From contig SFEJ01000003.1 of NCBI GenBank assembly GCA_004558035.1, forward strand, positions 61,617-125,616: a stretch of DNA of 64,000 nt, given 5' to 3'. Below the pieces are notes generated by a model. That model did no database searches. It was not told where the DNA came from and saw only the letters and a list, made by a program, of their open reading frames with translations. Source of the DNA: Opitutia bacterium (GTDB lineage Bacteria; Verrucomicrobiota; Verrucomicrobiae; Opitutales; UBA953). Position numbers and translations under genes: made by a program. Every line of letters starts with the position of its first letter. Position 1 is the stretch's first letter. This document shows, one piece after another, positions 17,120-25,661 of the stretch.

Positions 17120-17536
17120 TCATTTGACGAGGAGGACGAGCGTTCCCGCGAGGATGAGGCCCGTTCCCGCGAGCGTCTTCAGCGAGAGCGGCTCGCGGAG
17201 AAAGACCGCCGCGAGCACGAGCGTGAACACGAGGCTCAGCTTGTCCACGGGAACGACGCGCGAGGCGTCGCCGAGCTGCAGCGCGCGGAAATAGAAGATC
17301 CACGAGAGGCCCGTCGCCGCCGCCGAAAGAATCAGAAAAATCCACGTGCCGCGCGAAAGCGAACGGATTTCCGAAAGGTGCCCGCCCGCCGCGGCGATGC
17401 CGACCGCGATCAGCAGAATCACGAAGGTGCGGATCGCCGTCGCGAGGTCGGAATCGACGTCGCGGACGCCGAGCTTGGCGAAGATCGCGGTGAGCGCGGC
17501 GAAGAACGCGGAAAGCAGCGCGTAGTATTTCCACAT
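17120..17536 (-). CDS. EamA-family single-domain membrane protein
   Basis: The ATG at 17536 (MWKYYALLSAFFAALTAIFAKLG) gives 138 residues with about five membrane helices, one EamA unit rather than the usual tandem pair. Such half-size drug/metabolite transporters must dimerise. Conserved EamA features include the opening ALLSAFFAALTAIFAKLG and the closing KTLAGTGLILAGTLVLL. An upstream in-frame start at 17602 would add a non-membrane extension and is not favoured. The substrate is unknown. It is about 60 nt upstream of the exported-unknown gene on the same strand. Confidence 0.85.
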   Translation of the reverse strand: MWKYYALLSAFFAALTAIFAKLGVRDVDSDLATAIRTFVILLIAVGIAAAGGHLSEIRSLSRGTWIFLILSAAATGLSWIFYFRALQLGDASRVVPVDKLSLVFTLVLAAVFLREPLSLKTLAGTGLILAGTLVLLVK

Positions 17537-17673
17537 GGCGGTGTTCGTTTTCGGGAGTTCGGGAAGGCGTCCGAGAATCCGCTCTTCGGGCGTTCCCGTC
17601 AACGCGGAAGCGCGGATTCGCGCGATTTCCTAACACGATCCTAACAAAAGACTAATGATGAACTAATGAAAAT

Positions 17674-17703
17674 TTGAGCAAATCAGAACGCTGTAAATAT
17701 AAA
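17674..17703 (+). promoter_or_regulatory. Promoter before the ICMT-family gene
   Basis: TTGAGC (17674-17679), an 18-nt spacer and TATAAA (17698-17703) lie in an AT-rich spacer, 19 nt before the ATG at 17723. The flanking CTAACA/CTAATGA words recur but form no clear operator. Confidence 0.6.
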
Positions 17704-17722
17704 CGCGTAACGATTCAAAAAT

Positions 17723-18355
17723 ATGGGCGACATCAGACACAGGACTTTGAACGAACGGCTCCGCACGACGGGCAGCAAAATCATCGGAGGGGCGGCGCTG
17801 GCGGCGTTTCTGCTCTTCGGCGAAACGGCGTGGGAGGGCACGTCTCCGATAGTCGAGGAGGCGCTGATGTTCTTCGCGTGCCTGTTCGCGGGCGTCGGCG
17901 CGCTCGGGCGCGTGTGGGCGTCGCTCTATCTCGAAGGCAGAAAGAACGGCGAGCTCGTGCGCGAAGGTCCCTACGCGCTCTGCCGCAACCCGCTTTACTT
18001 CTTCAGCTTCATCGGCGCGGCGGGAACGTCGCTCGCGACGGAGACGCTCGCCGTTCCCGTGGTTGTGTGCGTGCTTTTCGCGCTGTATTATCCGACGATC
18101 GTTCTCGCGGAGCAGCGGCGGCTCGAAGCGATCTTCGGCGAGCCCTACCGCGCCTACAGACGCGACGTTCCCGCGGTGTTCCCGCGCCTTTTCGCGAAGC
18201 GCGCGCCGCAGCCGGAACACTACGACGTGAATCCGCGCCGCTTCACGCGCCGCGTGATCGACGCGCTCTGGTTCATCTGGATCATCGGGCTCTTCGAGCT
18301 CTTCGCCGGGCTCCACGAAGCCGGCGTGCTCCCGACGCTTTTCAGACTGTATTGA
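17723..18355 (+). CDS. Isoprenylcysteine carboxyl methyltransferase (ICMT/PEMT) family membrane protein
   Basis: The 210-residue protein has four to five membrane helices and the family's SAM-binding block GPYALCRNPLYFFSFI near residue 81, followed by the conserved EQRRLEAIFGEPYRAYRRDVP near 128. Bacterial members methylate small hydrophobic substrates or lipids; substrates are mostly unknown. It has its own promoter and is followed by an intergenic repeat and the LtaS-like gene in the same orientation. Confidence 0.85.
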   Translation: MGDIRHRTLNERLRTTGSKIIGGAALAAFLLFGETAWEGTSPIVEEALMFFACLFAGVGALGRVWASLYLEGRKNGELVREGPYALCRNPLYFFSFIGAAGTSLATETLAVPVVVCVLFALYYPTIVLAEQRRLEAIFGEPYRAYRRDVPAVFPRLFAKRAPQPEHYDVNPRRFTRRVIDALWFIWIIGLFELFAGLHEAGVLPTLFRLY

Positions 18356-18363
18356 TTTTTTGG

Positions 18364-18461
18364 GGTGGCTGGGAGCTGGTGACTGGGAACTGGTGATTGC
18401 CTGCAATGATCCAGCCACCGGTTACGAGTTACCAGTCACCGGTTACAAGTCGCCAGCCACC
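18364..18461. repeat. Imperfect inverted repeat of about 11-nt phased words
   Basis: The left part repeats CTGGTGACTGGGAACTGGTGA-type words with a period near 11. The right part (from 18411) is an imperfect reverse complement, with CCAGCCACCGGTTAC, then ACCAGTCACCGGTTAC and CGCCAGCCACC. It fills the spacer between two co-directional genes and could fold into a long imperfect hairpin. Confidence 0.75.
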
Positions 18462-18479
18462 GCCGCTTTTCTTCATGCC

Positions 18480-20405
18480 ATGAAAACTTTCCTTTCCCGC
18501 ATCTTTTCCTCCTACTACGCGCGCCGCGTCGCGCCGTTCTTCTTCGTGTTCTGCGGAGCGGAGCTCGTCGAAGTGCTCGCGACCTTCGTCTGGGATTTCC
18601 CGCAGGTGGACACGTCCGCCGCGCCGCTCGCGCATTCGGCGTTCAGCGTGTGCGTGCAGACGCTGACGGCGTTCCTGTGGGGCGTCGTGCCGTTTCTGAT
18701 CTACCTTTTCGCGCTCCCGCGGCGGCTGCACGGCACGCTCGCCGACCGCGTCGTCTCGGCGGTCATCTTCGCCGTGTTCGCGCTCGTGTGCGTGTTCACG
18801 GAAGTCTCCGAGCTATTTTTCTGGGAAGAATTCCGCTCCCGCTTCAACTTCATCGCGGTGGATTATCTGATCTACACGACGGAGGTCGTCGGGAACATCC
18901 GGCAGAGCTACCCGCTCGCGCCGATCTTCGGCGGGGTCGCGCTGATCGCGGCGCTCGCGGTCGCGGCGGCGTGGCGGAGGCTCGTTCCCGCCGTTCCCGC
19001 GCCGGGCTGGAAGACGCGCGGCGGCGTGCTCGCGGGAACGCTCGCGCTGTGCACCGCGGCGTTTTTCTGCGTGGACATTTCACAGGCCGAAGGCAGCGGC
19101 AACCGCTACAACGACGAGCTCGGCAAAAACGGATTCTACTCGTTCTTTTCCGCGTTTCTGAAAAACGAACTCGACTACGAGGCCTTTTATCCGACGTTGC
19201 CTGCCGAGGAGGCGACGCGCAGGATCCGCGCGGAATTCGCCTCCGCGGGAACGCCGTTCGTGAACGCCGCCGGCGCGGACATCCGCCGTCGCGTGCTCCC
19301 GCGCGGTCCCGAGAAAAAGCTCAACGTGATGCTCGTCGTCATGGAAAGCATGGGCGCGGAGTTCATGAACGAAAACCGCGCGGACGGCGCCGACCTCACG
19401 CCGAATCTGACGCGCCTTTCGCGCGAGGGATTGTATTTTTCGAACGCCTACGCCACGGGAACGCGCTCCGTGCGCGGGCTCGAAGCGCTCAGCGCCGCCG
19501 TGCCGCCGCTTCCGGGCATGTCCGTCGTGCGGCGAGACGGGAACGAAGGCATCGAGACCGCGGGAAAAATCTTCGCGGACAAGGGCTACAAGACGCGCTG
19601 GATCTACGGCGGGCACGGCGTCTTCGACAACATGAACCACTATTTCGGGAGCAACGGATTCGAAGTCTGCGACCGCGCCTCGATGCGCGACGACGAGGTG
19701 TCGTTCGCGACGATCTGGGGCGTCTGCGACGAAGATCTCTACCGCCGCGCCGTGCGCGAGGCGGACGCGTCGTTCGCGCGCGGCGAGCCCTTCTTCAATT
19801 TCGTGTTCACGACGTCGAATCACCGCCCGTTCGCCTATCCCGACGGCAAGATCGACATTCCTTCGAAGAGCGGCCGCGCGGGCGCCGTGAAGTACGCGGA
19901 CTTCGCCGTCGGCGAGCTGCTGCGCCTCGCGCGGGAACGCCCGTGGTTCGACGACACGATCTTCGTCTTCGTCGCCGACCATTGTTCGAGCTGCGCGGGC
20001 CGCCGCGAGCTCAATCCCGACAAGCATCACATCCCGCTCATCTTCTACGCGCCGAAGCACGTCGCTCCGCGCCGAGTCGATTTCCTCGTCAGCCAGATCG
20101 ACGCGCTGCCGACGCTGCTCGGCCTGCTGAACTTCGACTACGAATGCTCGTTCTACGGCAAGGACGCGCTCGCGCCGGACTACCGTTCCCGCGCGTTCAT
20201 CAGCAACTATCAGCACCTCGGTTTCCTCGACGGCGCGGGAACGCTCGTCGTGATGAAGCCCGTGCGGCAGATTCTGATCTACCGCGGCGATTCGGACGTT
20301 CCCGAGCGCTACGAGAACTCCGCTCCCGCGCCGACCGACCTTGCGATCGCCTACTGGCTCCACGCCGAAAACTGGCGCGCCTTCCTCCGCCCGGAAAAGA
20401 AGTGA
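18480..20405 (+). CDS. LtaS-like membrane sulfatase-fold phosphotransferase
   Basis: The 641-residue protein has about five N-terminal membrane helices (residues 1-205) and an extracytoplasmic sulfatase/alkaline-phosphatase-fold domain. Key motifs are NVMLVVMESMGAEFMN (metal Glu), the nucleophile region NAYATGTRSVRG (Thr) near residue 324, and FVADHCSS near 500. Relatives transfer phosphoglycerol or phosphoethanolamine to envelope polymers. In a Gram-negative host an LPS- or glycan-decorating role is more likely than lipoteichoic acid synthesis, but this is inference. The ATG at 18480 is the first start that gives a membrane N-terminus. A word-built terminator follows. Confidence 0.88.
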   Translation: MKTFLSRIFSSYYARRVAPFFFVFCGAELVEVLATFVWDFPQVDTSAAPLAHSAFSVCVQTLTAFLWGVVPFLIYLFALPRRLHGTLADRVVSAVIFAVFALVCVFTEVSELFFWEEFRSRFNFIAVDYLIYTTEVVGNIRQSYPLAPIFGGVALIAALAVAAAWRRLVPAVPAPGWKTRGGVLAGTLALCTAAFFCVDISQAEGSGNRYNDELGKNGFYSFFSAFLKNELDYEAFYPTLPAEEATRRIRAEFASAGTPFVNAAGADIRRRVLPRGPEKKLNVMLVVMESMGAEFMNENRADGADLTPNLTRLSREGLYFSNAYATGTRSVRGLEALSAAVPPLPGMSVVRRDGNEGIETAGKIFADKGYKTRWIYGGHGVFDNMNHYFGSNGFEVCDRASMRDDEVSFATIWGVCDEDLYRRAVREADASFARGEPFFNFVFTTSNHRPFAYPDGKIDIPSKSGRAGAVKYADFAVGELLRLARERPWFDDTIFVFVADHCSSCAGRRELNPDKHHIPLIFYAPKHVAPRRVDFLVSQIDALPTLLGLLNFDYECSFYGKDALAPDYRSRAFISNYQHLGFLDGAGTLVVMKPVRQILIYRGDSDVPERYENSAPAPTDLAIAYWLHAENWRAFLRPEKK

Positions 20406-20413
20406 CGAAAAAA

Positions 20414-20449
20414 GCGTTCCCGCGGAATTTTTGCGGGAACGCCTTTTTT
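20414..20449 (+). terminator. Terminator of the LtaS-like gene built from two facing words
   Basis: GCGTTCCCGC (20414-20423) pairs perfectly with GCGGGAACGC (20433-20442), with a 9-nt loop and a T run after it. Confidence 0.93.
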
Positions 20450-20470
20450 CTTTTGAGAATCGCGGACGCT

Positions 20471-23080
20471 TCAAAAGAGCGTGAGCTGGGGGTCGTCTTC
20501 CGGCGGCGGCGGGAGCGGGCGCGTTCCCGCGGCGGCGTCGCGGAGCTTCCCGCCCCGCGGCTTCGCGGCGCGCGCCTTCGCCGGCGTTACCGCGGGATCT
20601 TCCGCGACGGCGTCGGGCGTTTCCGCTTTCGGCGGGTGCGGATTTTCGAAGGAGACGGCGGAGCCTTCGAGGTCGGAAAGAATTTCGTTCGCGCGCGCGA
20701 CGACGCTTTCGGGCAGCCCCGCGAGCCGCGCGACGTGAATCCCGTAGGAGCGGTCCGCCGCGCCGGGAACGACCTGGCGCACGAAGATGATTTCGTCGTT
20801 CCACTCCTTCACGGCGACGCAGAAATTCTTGAGCCGCGGGAGCGTGTCGGCGATGCGCGTCAGCTCGTGGTAGTGCGTGGCGAAGAGCGTGCGCGGCCCC
20901 GCGGGACCGTTCCCGTGCAGGTATTCGGCGACGGCCCACGCGATGGAGAGCCCGTCGTAGGTCGAAGTGCCGCGGCCGATTTCGTCGAGCACGACGAGGC
21001 TCTTCGGCGTGGCGTTGTTGAGGATGTTGGCGGTCTCGTTCATTTCGACCATGAAGGTCGAGTTCCCGCGCGCGAGTTCGTCGGAGGCGCCGACGCGGCA
21101 GAAGATGCGGTCCGCGACGCCGACGCGCGCGGCCTTCGCCGGCACCCAGCAGCCGATCTGCGCGAGCAGGGCGATCAGCGCGACCTGGCGGATGTAGGTC
21201 GATTTGCCCGCCATGTTCGGTCCCGTGATCAGGTTGATCTGCGTTCCCGAAGCCTGCAGCGACGTGTCGTTGGGCACGAAGTGCTGGGAGACGCCGGGGC
21301 GGTGCAGCATCTGCTCGACGACGGGATGGCGCCCGAGCGAAATCTCCAGCGCGTCGGACTCGTCCACGACCGGCCGGCAGTAATCCCAGGTCTGCGCGAG
21401 CTGCGCCCAGCCCGCGAGCACGTCGAGCCGCGAGAGCGCCGCCGCCGTTTCCGAAAGCGAATCCGTGCGCGCGACGACCGCGGCGACGAGCTCCGCGTAG
21501 AGATCCGTCTCCTGCGCCGAGACGAGCTCGTCGGCGTGGAGGATTTCGCCTTCTTTCCGGCGCAGTTCCGCGGTCGTGTAGCGTTCGGCGTTGACGAGCG
21601 TCTGTCGGCGGATGAAGTCCGCGGGAACGCGCGCGGCGTTGGATTTGGACACTTCGATGTAGTAGCCGAAAGCGTTGTTGTAGCGCACGCGCAGGTTTTT
21701 GATCTGCGTCTCCTCCTGCAGGCGCGTCTCGTAGTTCGCGACCCAGACGCGGCTGTTCTTCCGCAGGTCGCGGAGCTCGTCGAGGCGCGCGTTGTAGCCC
21801 GCGCGGACGGCGTTCTCGACCGTCGCCGGGAGCTCTTCCTCCAGCGCGGATTCGAGGAGCCCGCGCAGGTCCGCGTGCTCGGAAATCTTCGCCGCGATCG
21901 CGTCCGTGACGGGCGAGCCGAGGCGCGCGATCTCCGCCTTGATCTCGGGAACGCGGCGCAGCGTCTCGCGCACGGCGCCGAGTTCCCGCGGCGTGCGCAT
22001 GTGGTTCTGCAGGCGGCCGAGAATGCGCGCGAGGTCCTTGACGTAGGCGAGCGCCGTGCGGACGCGTTCCGCCGCCGACGGATGCGCGACGAAGGCGGCG
22101 ACGCCCTCCTGGCGTTCCCGCGCGGTTTCCGCCTTGCGCGGCGGCGCGGCGAGCCACTGTTCGAGCAGGCGCGCGCCGCCCGCCGTGTGCGTGAAGTCGA
22201 TCGCGTCGAGCAGCGAGCCTTCGCGCGTTCCCGCCGCGGATTTGAAGAGTTCTAGGTTGCGCGTCGAGGCCGCGTCGATGAGCAGCGTCTCGTCGTCGCG
22301 GAGTTCGGAGATTTTCCGCAGGAACGAGGGCGATTCGCAGAGCGTCTCCGTCAGATACGCCAGCAGCGCGCCCGCGGGGCCGAGCCCGGGATGCGTTCCC
22401 GCGACGCCGAAGCCTTCGAGCCCGTTCACGTTCAGCGCCCGCTGCACGGCGCGGCGCCCGGATTCCGCGTCGAATTTCCAGTCCGGCATCCGCGTGATGA
22501 GGTTCCACTCGATGAGCGGTTCGAGATACGCCGGCGCCTTGCCTTCCTTCCACGATTCGGGGACGAGGATTTCGCTCGGGCGGAGCGCCTGCAGCGGCGC
22601 GAGAAGTTTCTGCGGCTCGCGCGAGGCGGCGACGTAGAAATCGCCCGTCGTCGCGTCGATCCACGCCGCGCAGAGCCCGCCGCGCGGCGTCTCGTCGAGC
22701 GCGAGAATGTAGTTGTTGCTCTTCGCGTCGAGCTGGGTCTCGTCGAAATTCGTTCCCGGCGTGATGATGCGGACGAGCGCGCGCTTCACGAGCTTGCCCG
22801 CCTTCGGCGGCTCGGTCTGCTCGCAGATCGCGATCTTCACGCCCGCCTTCAGCGCTTTCGCCAGATACGTGTTCAGCGCGTGGTAGGGCACGCCCGCGAG
22901 CGGCGCGCCGCCGCGCTTCGTCAGCGTGATGCCGAGCAGCTCTGCGCCCCGTTCCGCGTCCTCGCCGAACATTTCGTAAAAGTCGCCGCAGCGGAAGAAC
23001 AGCAGGGTGTTCGCGGGAAGTTTTTCCCGGAAATCCCAATACTGCCTCATCATCGGAGTCGCTGCGCCGTCGTCTGCCAT
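20471..23080 (-). CDS. mutS: DNA mismatch repair protein MutS
   Basis: MutS recognises mismatches and recruits MutL. The ATG at 23080 gives 869 residues; the open frame continues 228 codons upstream but has no MutS similarity. Mismatch-binding FFRCGDFYEMFGEDAE is near residue 28. The ATPase has Walker A GPNMAGKSTYIRQ and the signature DEIGRGTSTYDGLSIAWA. The tail after about 810 is a low-complexity linker ending in DPQLTLF, a match to the QxxLxF sliding-clamp motif, consistent with tethering to DnaN. mutL is not in the window. Confidence 0.96.
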   Translation of the reverse strand: MADDGAATPMMRQYWDFREKLPANTLLFFRCGDFYEMFGEDAERGAELLGITLTKRGGAPLAGVPYHALNTYLAKALKAGVKIAICEQTEPPKAGKLVKRALVRIITPGTNFDETQLDAKSNNYILALDETPRGGLCAAWIDATTGDFYVAASREPQKLLAPLQALRPSEILVPESWKEGKAPAYLEPLIEWNLITRMPDWKFDAESGRRAVQRALNVNGLEGFGVAGTHPGLGPAGALLAYLTETLCESPSFLRKISELRDDETLLIDAASTRNLELFKSAAGTREGSLLDAIDFTHTAGGARLLEQWLAAPPRKAETARERQEGVAAFVAHPSAAERVRTALAYVKDLARILGRLQNHMRTPRELGAVRETLRRVPEIKAEIARLGSPVTDAIAAKISEHADLRGLLESALEEELPATVENAVRAGYNARLDELRDLRKNSRVWVANYETRLQEETQIKNLRVRYNNAFGYYIEVSKSNAARVPADFIRRQTLVNAERYTTAELRRKEGEILHADELVSAQETDLYAELVAAVVARTDSLSETAAALSRLDVLAGWAQLAQTWDYCRPVVDESDALEISLGRHPVVEQMLHRPGVSQHFVPNDTSLQASGTQINLITGPNMAGKSTYIRQVALIALLAQIGCWVPAKAARVGVADRIFCRVGASDELARGNSTFMVEMNETANILNNATPKSLVVLDEIGRGTSTYDGLSIAWAVAEYLHGNGPAGPRTLFATHYHELTRIADTLPRLKNFCVAVKEWNDEIIFVRQVVPGAADRSYGIHVARLAGLPESVVARANEILSDLEGSAVSFENPHPPKAETPDAVAEDPAVTPAKARAAKPRGGKLRDAAAGTRPLPPPPEDDPQLTLF

Positions 23081-23155
23081 AGAGTTCGAGTTTCCCGTTT
23101 TGCCGCCGTTCCCGCAAACCATTTTTTGCGCTGCGCCTTTCGCCTTCCTTCGTCC

Positions 23156-23185
23156 TTGCGGGGCGGGGGCGTCGCCCCGTAATAT
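23156..23185 (+). promoter_or_regulatory. Promoter of the zinc-ribbon gene
   Basis: TTGCGG (23156-23161), an 18-nt spacer and TAATAT (23180-23185) stand 12 nt before the ATG at 23198, so the leader is about 5-6 nt with no room for a normal ribosome site. Confidence 0.6.
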
Positions 23186-23197
23186 CGCGGACATCTC

Positions 23198-23641
23198 ATG
23201 AGCGTGAAAATCATCTGTCCGCGTTGCGGGGAAAAATACGACGCCGCCCCGGAATACGTCGGGCGGCAGTTCCAGTGCAGGTGCGGCGCGGTCGTCGCCG
23301 TGCCCGTTCCCGAGGAAGTCTTCGGCGAAGCCGCGCCCGCGGCGGAGCGCGGCGTTCCCGAGCCGGCGGCCGTTCCCGCGCCGCGCCCGGCGGAACGTTC
23401 CCGCCTCAACGCCTACGGACTGCTCGCGCTCGTCTTCGGCACGCTCGGCTCGGCGTCGCTCGTCGCCGCGGCGGCGCTTTCGGCGACGGCGTTCACGGCG
23501 CCGGTTTCCGGCGGGAGCAAGGGCGACCTTTTCGTCGCCGCGGGCGCCTTCGGAGCCTTCGTCGCGGCGTTCGCGCTCGCCGCGCTTTTCCGCGTCGCCG
23601 ACGTCGCGCTGCGCCGTTCCGGACTGCGCTATTTTTTCTGA
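23198..23641 (+). CDS. Zinc-ribbon membrane protein of unknown function
   Basis: The 147-residue protein starts with a zinc-ribbon of the MJ0042 type: CPRCGEKYDA, then FQCRCG, giving four Cys ligands. A Pro/Ala/Glu-rich linker (about 35-65) leads to two membrane helices (about 72-98 and 108-133). It is divergent from mutS and convergent with the SUMF1-domain gene. Proteins of this layout are frequent in Verrucomicrobiota and Planctomycetota, but I know of no defined function. Confidence 0.78.
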   Translation: MSVKIICPRCGEKYDAAPEYVGRQFQCRCGAVVAVPVPEEVFGEAAPAAERGVPEPAAVPAPRPAERSRLNAYGLLALVFGTLGSASLVAAAALSATAFTAPVSGGSKGDLFVAAGAFGAFVAAFALAALFRVADVALRRSGLRYFF

Positions 23642-23643
23642 CG

Positions 23644-23663
23644 CGCGTTCCCGCGGGAACGCG
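23644..23663. terminator. Loopless 20-bp word palindrome between convergent genes
   Basis: CGCGTTCCCGCGGGAACGCG is a perfect palindrome formed by two overlapping facing words. It fills the whole 22-nt gap between the zinc-ribbon stop and the convergent SUMF1 gene stop. No T run follows, so a terminator role is uncertain. Confidence 0.5.
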
Positions 23664-24734
23664 TCAGTCCTCGCGGACGACGCGGAAACCGACGGTGTTG
23701 TAGCCGAGGGACGAGGCGCGGCCTTCGCCGCGCATCTCGGTGCGGCAGCTCGTCCGGTGTGCATACCAAGAACCGCCCTTGATCTCCTTCACCTTCCGTC
23801 CCCGCTCCCGCCCGTTCTGCGCAATGATGTCGGTCGAGGTCCATTCCCAGCAGTTGCCCCACATGTCGATGGCGCCGCAGGCGGAAAGCGTCTTTTCATA
23901 GGCGTCCACCGGCGTCGTCAGCACCATTCCGGACGGCAGTTTGTCGTTTTGCAGGTCGCGCGTGGCGATTTCGGGATGCGTGTCCTTGCAGTTGAAGTCC
24001 GCGTCCTTGGGCATGTGCCCGGCGGCGAGCTCCCATTCCGCCTCGGTCGGGAGACGGTAGGAGGCGTTCTTGTCGCGCGCGGAAAGCCATTTGCAGTAGG
24101 CGACTGCATCATCGTAAGAAACGTTCACGACGGGGTGGCGCGCCTTGCCCGCCGGCGGCTCGCCGTCGCGCGTCCAGCCCGCGGGCGCTTTGCGCTTCGT
24201 CGCCTTGACGAACGCGGCGTATTCCTCGTTCGTGACGGGCGTGTGCGCGATGCTCACGTTTTCCGCCGCGCCGATGAGCGCGTGGAATCCGTCCTTCGCG
24301 TCGCGGGAGCCGGGGCGCAGGCGCTTGTCGGTGAAGCGCGCCATGTTCTGCTCGACGCGCGTCGAGCGGTTTTCGATCATCTCGTCGACGATCTCCTGCA
24401 TCTCCGTCACCTTCGACTGATGTCTGGCGGTGCGCTTCAGCTCTTCGAGCTTCGCCTTTTTGCGCGCCACGATCGCGTCGTGGTTCTTTTCGACCTTCTT
24501 TTTGAGCGCGGCGCGGTTGGCGGCCGTCGGCGACTTGCGGTAGGCGGCGATGAGCGCCTTGGTCTTTTCGTCGAGCTCGGGGCGGTCCTTCTCGATCGTC
24601 GTGCTGAACTTGTGCAGCCTGGCTTCGGAGTTCGGCGCCGCGACGGCGGGAACGAGCATGAGCGCGGAAAATCCCGCGACGACGGCGATGACGGGGAGAA
24701 GCGTTTTCGTGAGGTTTTTAAGCATGATTTCCAT
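23664..24734 (-). CDS. Exported SUMF1/FGE-fold domain protein
   Basis: The 356-residue protein has an N-terminal signal or anchor segment (TLLPVIAVVAGFSALMLVPAV), a charged helical region (about 40-150) and a C-terminal SUMF1 domain. Motifs are HPVVNVSYDDAVAYCKWLS near 195, YRLPTEAEWELAA near 227, DMWGNCWEWT near 290 and the terminal GFRVVR. SUMF1-fold proteins include formylglycine-generating enzymes and many non-enzymatic members. Because it is exported and the only sulfatase here is Ser-type, I do not call it a sulfatase activator. The coiled-coil N-terminal part suggests assembly or binding. Confidence 0.85.
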   Translation of the reverse strand: MEIMLKNLTKTLLPVIAVVAGFSALMLVPAVAAPNSEARLHKFSTTIEKDRPELDEKTKALIAAYRKSPTAANRAALKKKVEKNHDAIVARKKAKLEELKRTARHQSKVTEMQEIVDEMIENRSTRVEQNMARFTDKRLRPGSRDAKDGFHALIGAAENVSIAHTPVTNEEYAAFVKATKRKAPAGWTRDGEPPAGKARHPVVNVSYDDAVAYCKWLSARDKNASYRLPTEAEWELAAGHMPKDADFNCKDTHPEIATRDLQNDKLPSGMVLTTPVDAYEKTLSACGAIDMWGNCWEWTSTDIIAQNGRERGRKVKEIKGGSWYAHRTSCRTEMRGEGRASSLGYNTVGFRVVRED

Positions 24735-24749
24735 GTCTTGAAAAACGCG

Positions 24750-24781
24750 CGTTCCCGCGCAATGTTTCGCGCGCGGGAACG
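24750..24781. repeat. Facing word pair between divergent genes
   Basis: CGTTCCCGCGC (24750-24760) and GCGCGGGAACG (24771-24781) form an 11-bp inverted repeat with a 10-nt loop in the divergent promoter region of the SUMF1 and SGNH genes. On the minus strand a GTTTTTC run follows, so it could act as an early terminator in the SUMF1 leader. Confidence 0.7.
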
Positions 24782-24830
24782 GGGAGAAAAAAATCGCGCG
24801 GCGGCGAAGAGGCGTCTAAAATCCCGCGTC

Positions 24831-25640
24831 ATGAAAATCCCCGCAAAAAATCTCGTTCTGAAGATCGCCGCGCTCGCGGCGTTCTCCGCGTTCCCGTTTT
24901 TCGCTCAGGCCGACGCGCCGGACGGCCTCGTTCCCGCCGAGCCTTACCGCGAAGCGACTTACCCGAGCCCGCGCAACGCGGGAGGCAAGGCGGACCGCGC
25001 CTGGCTCGCCCGCACGAAAAGCTTCGCGGACGCGGCGAAAAACCTGAAGGACTGCCGCCTCGTCTTCGTCGGCGACTCCATCACGGACAACTGGCGCGGC
25101 CCCGGAAAAGCCGCCTGGAACGCGAGCTTCGCGCGCTTCAGCCCGCTCAATCTCGGCTACTCCGGCGACCGCACGGAGAACGTTCTTTTCCGCCTGACCT
25201 ACGGCGAAAATCTCCCGCCGAACATCCGCCCGCGCGCGTTCGTGCTCCTCATCGGAACGAACAATTTCGGGCATCGCGACGACGCGCCGGAGGACGTCGC
25301 CGCCGGCGAAATCAAGATCGTCGAGCTGCTCCGCAAGGCGCGTCCGGACGCGCACGTCGTCGTAATGGCGACGTTCCCGCGCGCGGGCGAACGCTTCGAG
25401 AAAAAGATCGCGGCGCAGAACGCGGCCGTCGCCGCCTGGGTCGCGGCGCGCGGCGACGAAAAAATCTCCGTTCTGGACATCAATCCGAAATTCGCGGGAG
25501 CGGACGGCAAGGTCGATTTCGCGCTTCTTCCGGACGGGCTTCACCCGAACGCGCGCGGCCACGAAATCTGGGCCGCCGCCCTGCTGGAAAAATTCGCCGC
25601 CGAAGGAATTTTTCGGAATTCTCCGGCGGCGGAAAAGTGA
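24831..25640 (+). CDS. Exported SGNH/GDSL-family hydrolase
   Basis: The 269-residue protein has a signal peptide (LVLKIAALAAFSAFPFFAQA) and an SGNH esterase fold. The nucleophile Ser is in VFVGDSITDNW near residue 83, the Gly block is in LNLGYSGDRTENVLFR, the Asn block is LIGTNNFGH near 142, and the catalytic Asp-His pair is in LLPDGLHPNARGHEIW near 230. The layout matches platelet-activating-factor acetylhydrolase-like esterases that deacetylate sugars. A TAAAAT box 8 nt before the ATG suggests a leaderless mRNA. The frame is open far upstream but only this start gives a signal peptide. Confidence 0.9.
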   Translation: MKIPAKNLVLKIAALAAFSAFPFFAQADAPDGLVPAEPYREATYPSPRNAGGKADRAWLARTKSFADAAKNLKDCRLVFVGDSITDNWRGPGKAAWNASFARFSPLNLGYSGDRTENVLFRLTYGENLPPNIRPRAFVLLIGTNNFGHRDDAPEDVAAGEIKIVELLRKARPDAHVVVMATFPRAGERFEKKIAAQNAAVAAWVAARGDEKISVLDINPKFAGADGKVDFALLPDGLHPNARGHEIWAAALLEKFAAEGIFRNSPAAEK

Positions 25641-25661
25641 CGGACGGCGAAGCCGCGGCGC

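Noticed and set aside
18480..20405. True lipoteichoic acid synthase
   Set aside because: The fold and nucleophile match, but the presence of hldD and ExbB/TolQ indicates a Gram-negative cell; a broader phosphotransferase label is safer.
18650..22255. 1,201-residue plus-strand frame and a 1,345-residue minus-strand frame across the LtaS-like and mutS genes
   Set aside because: Both are Arg-rich shadow translations; the real genes on these strands have clear family motifs and proper starts.
23664..24734. Formylglycine-generating enzyme for the sulfatase
   Set aside because: The protein is exported, has a long helical N-terminal part, and the sulfatase is Ser-type, which aerobic FGE does not process.
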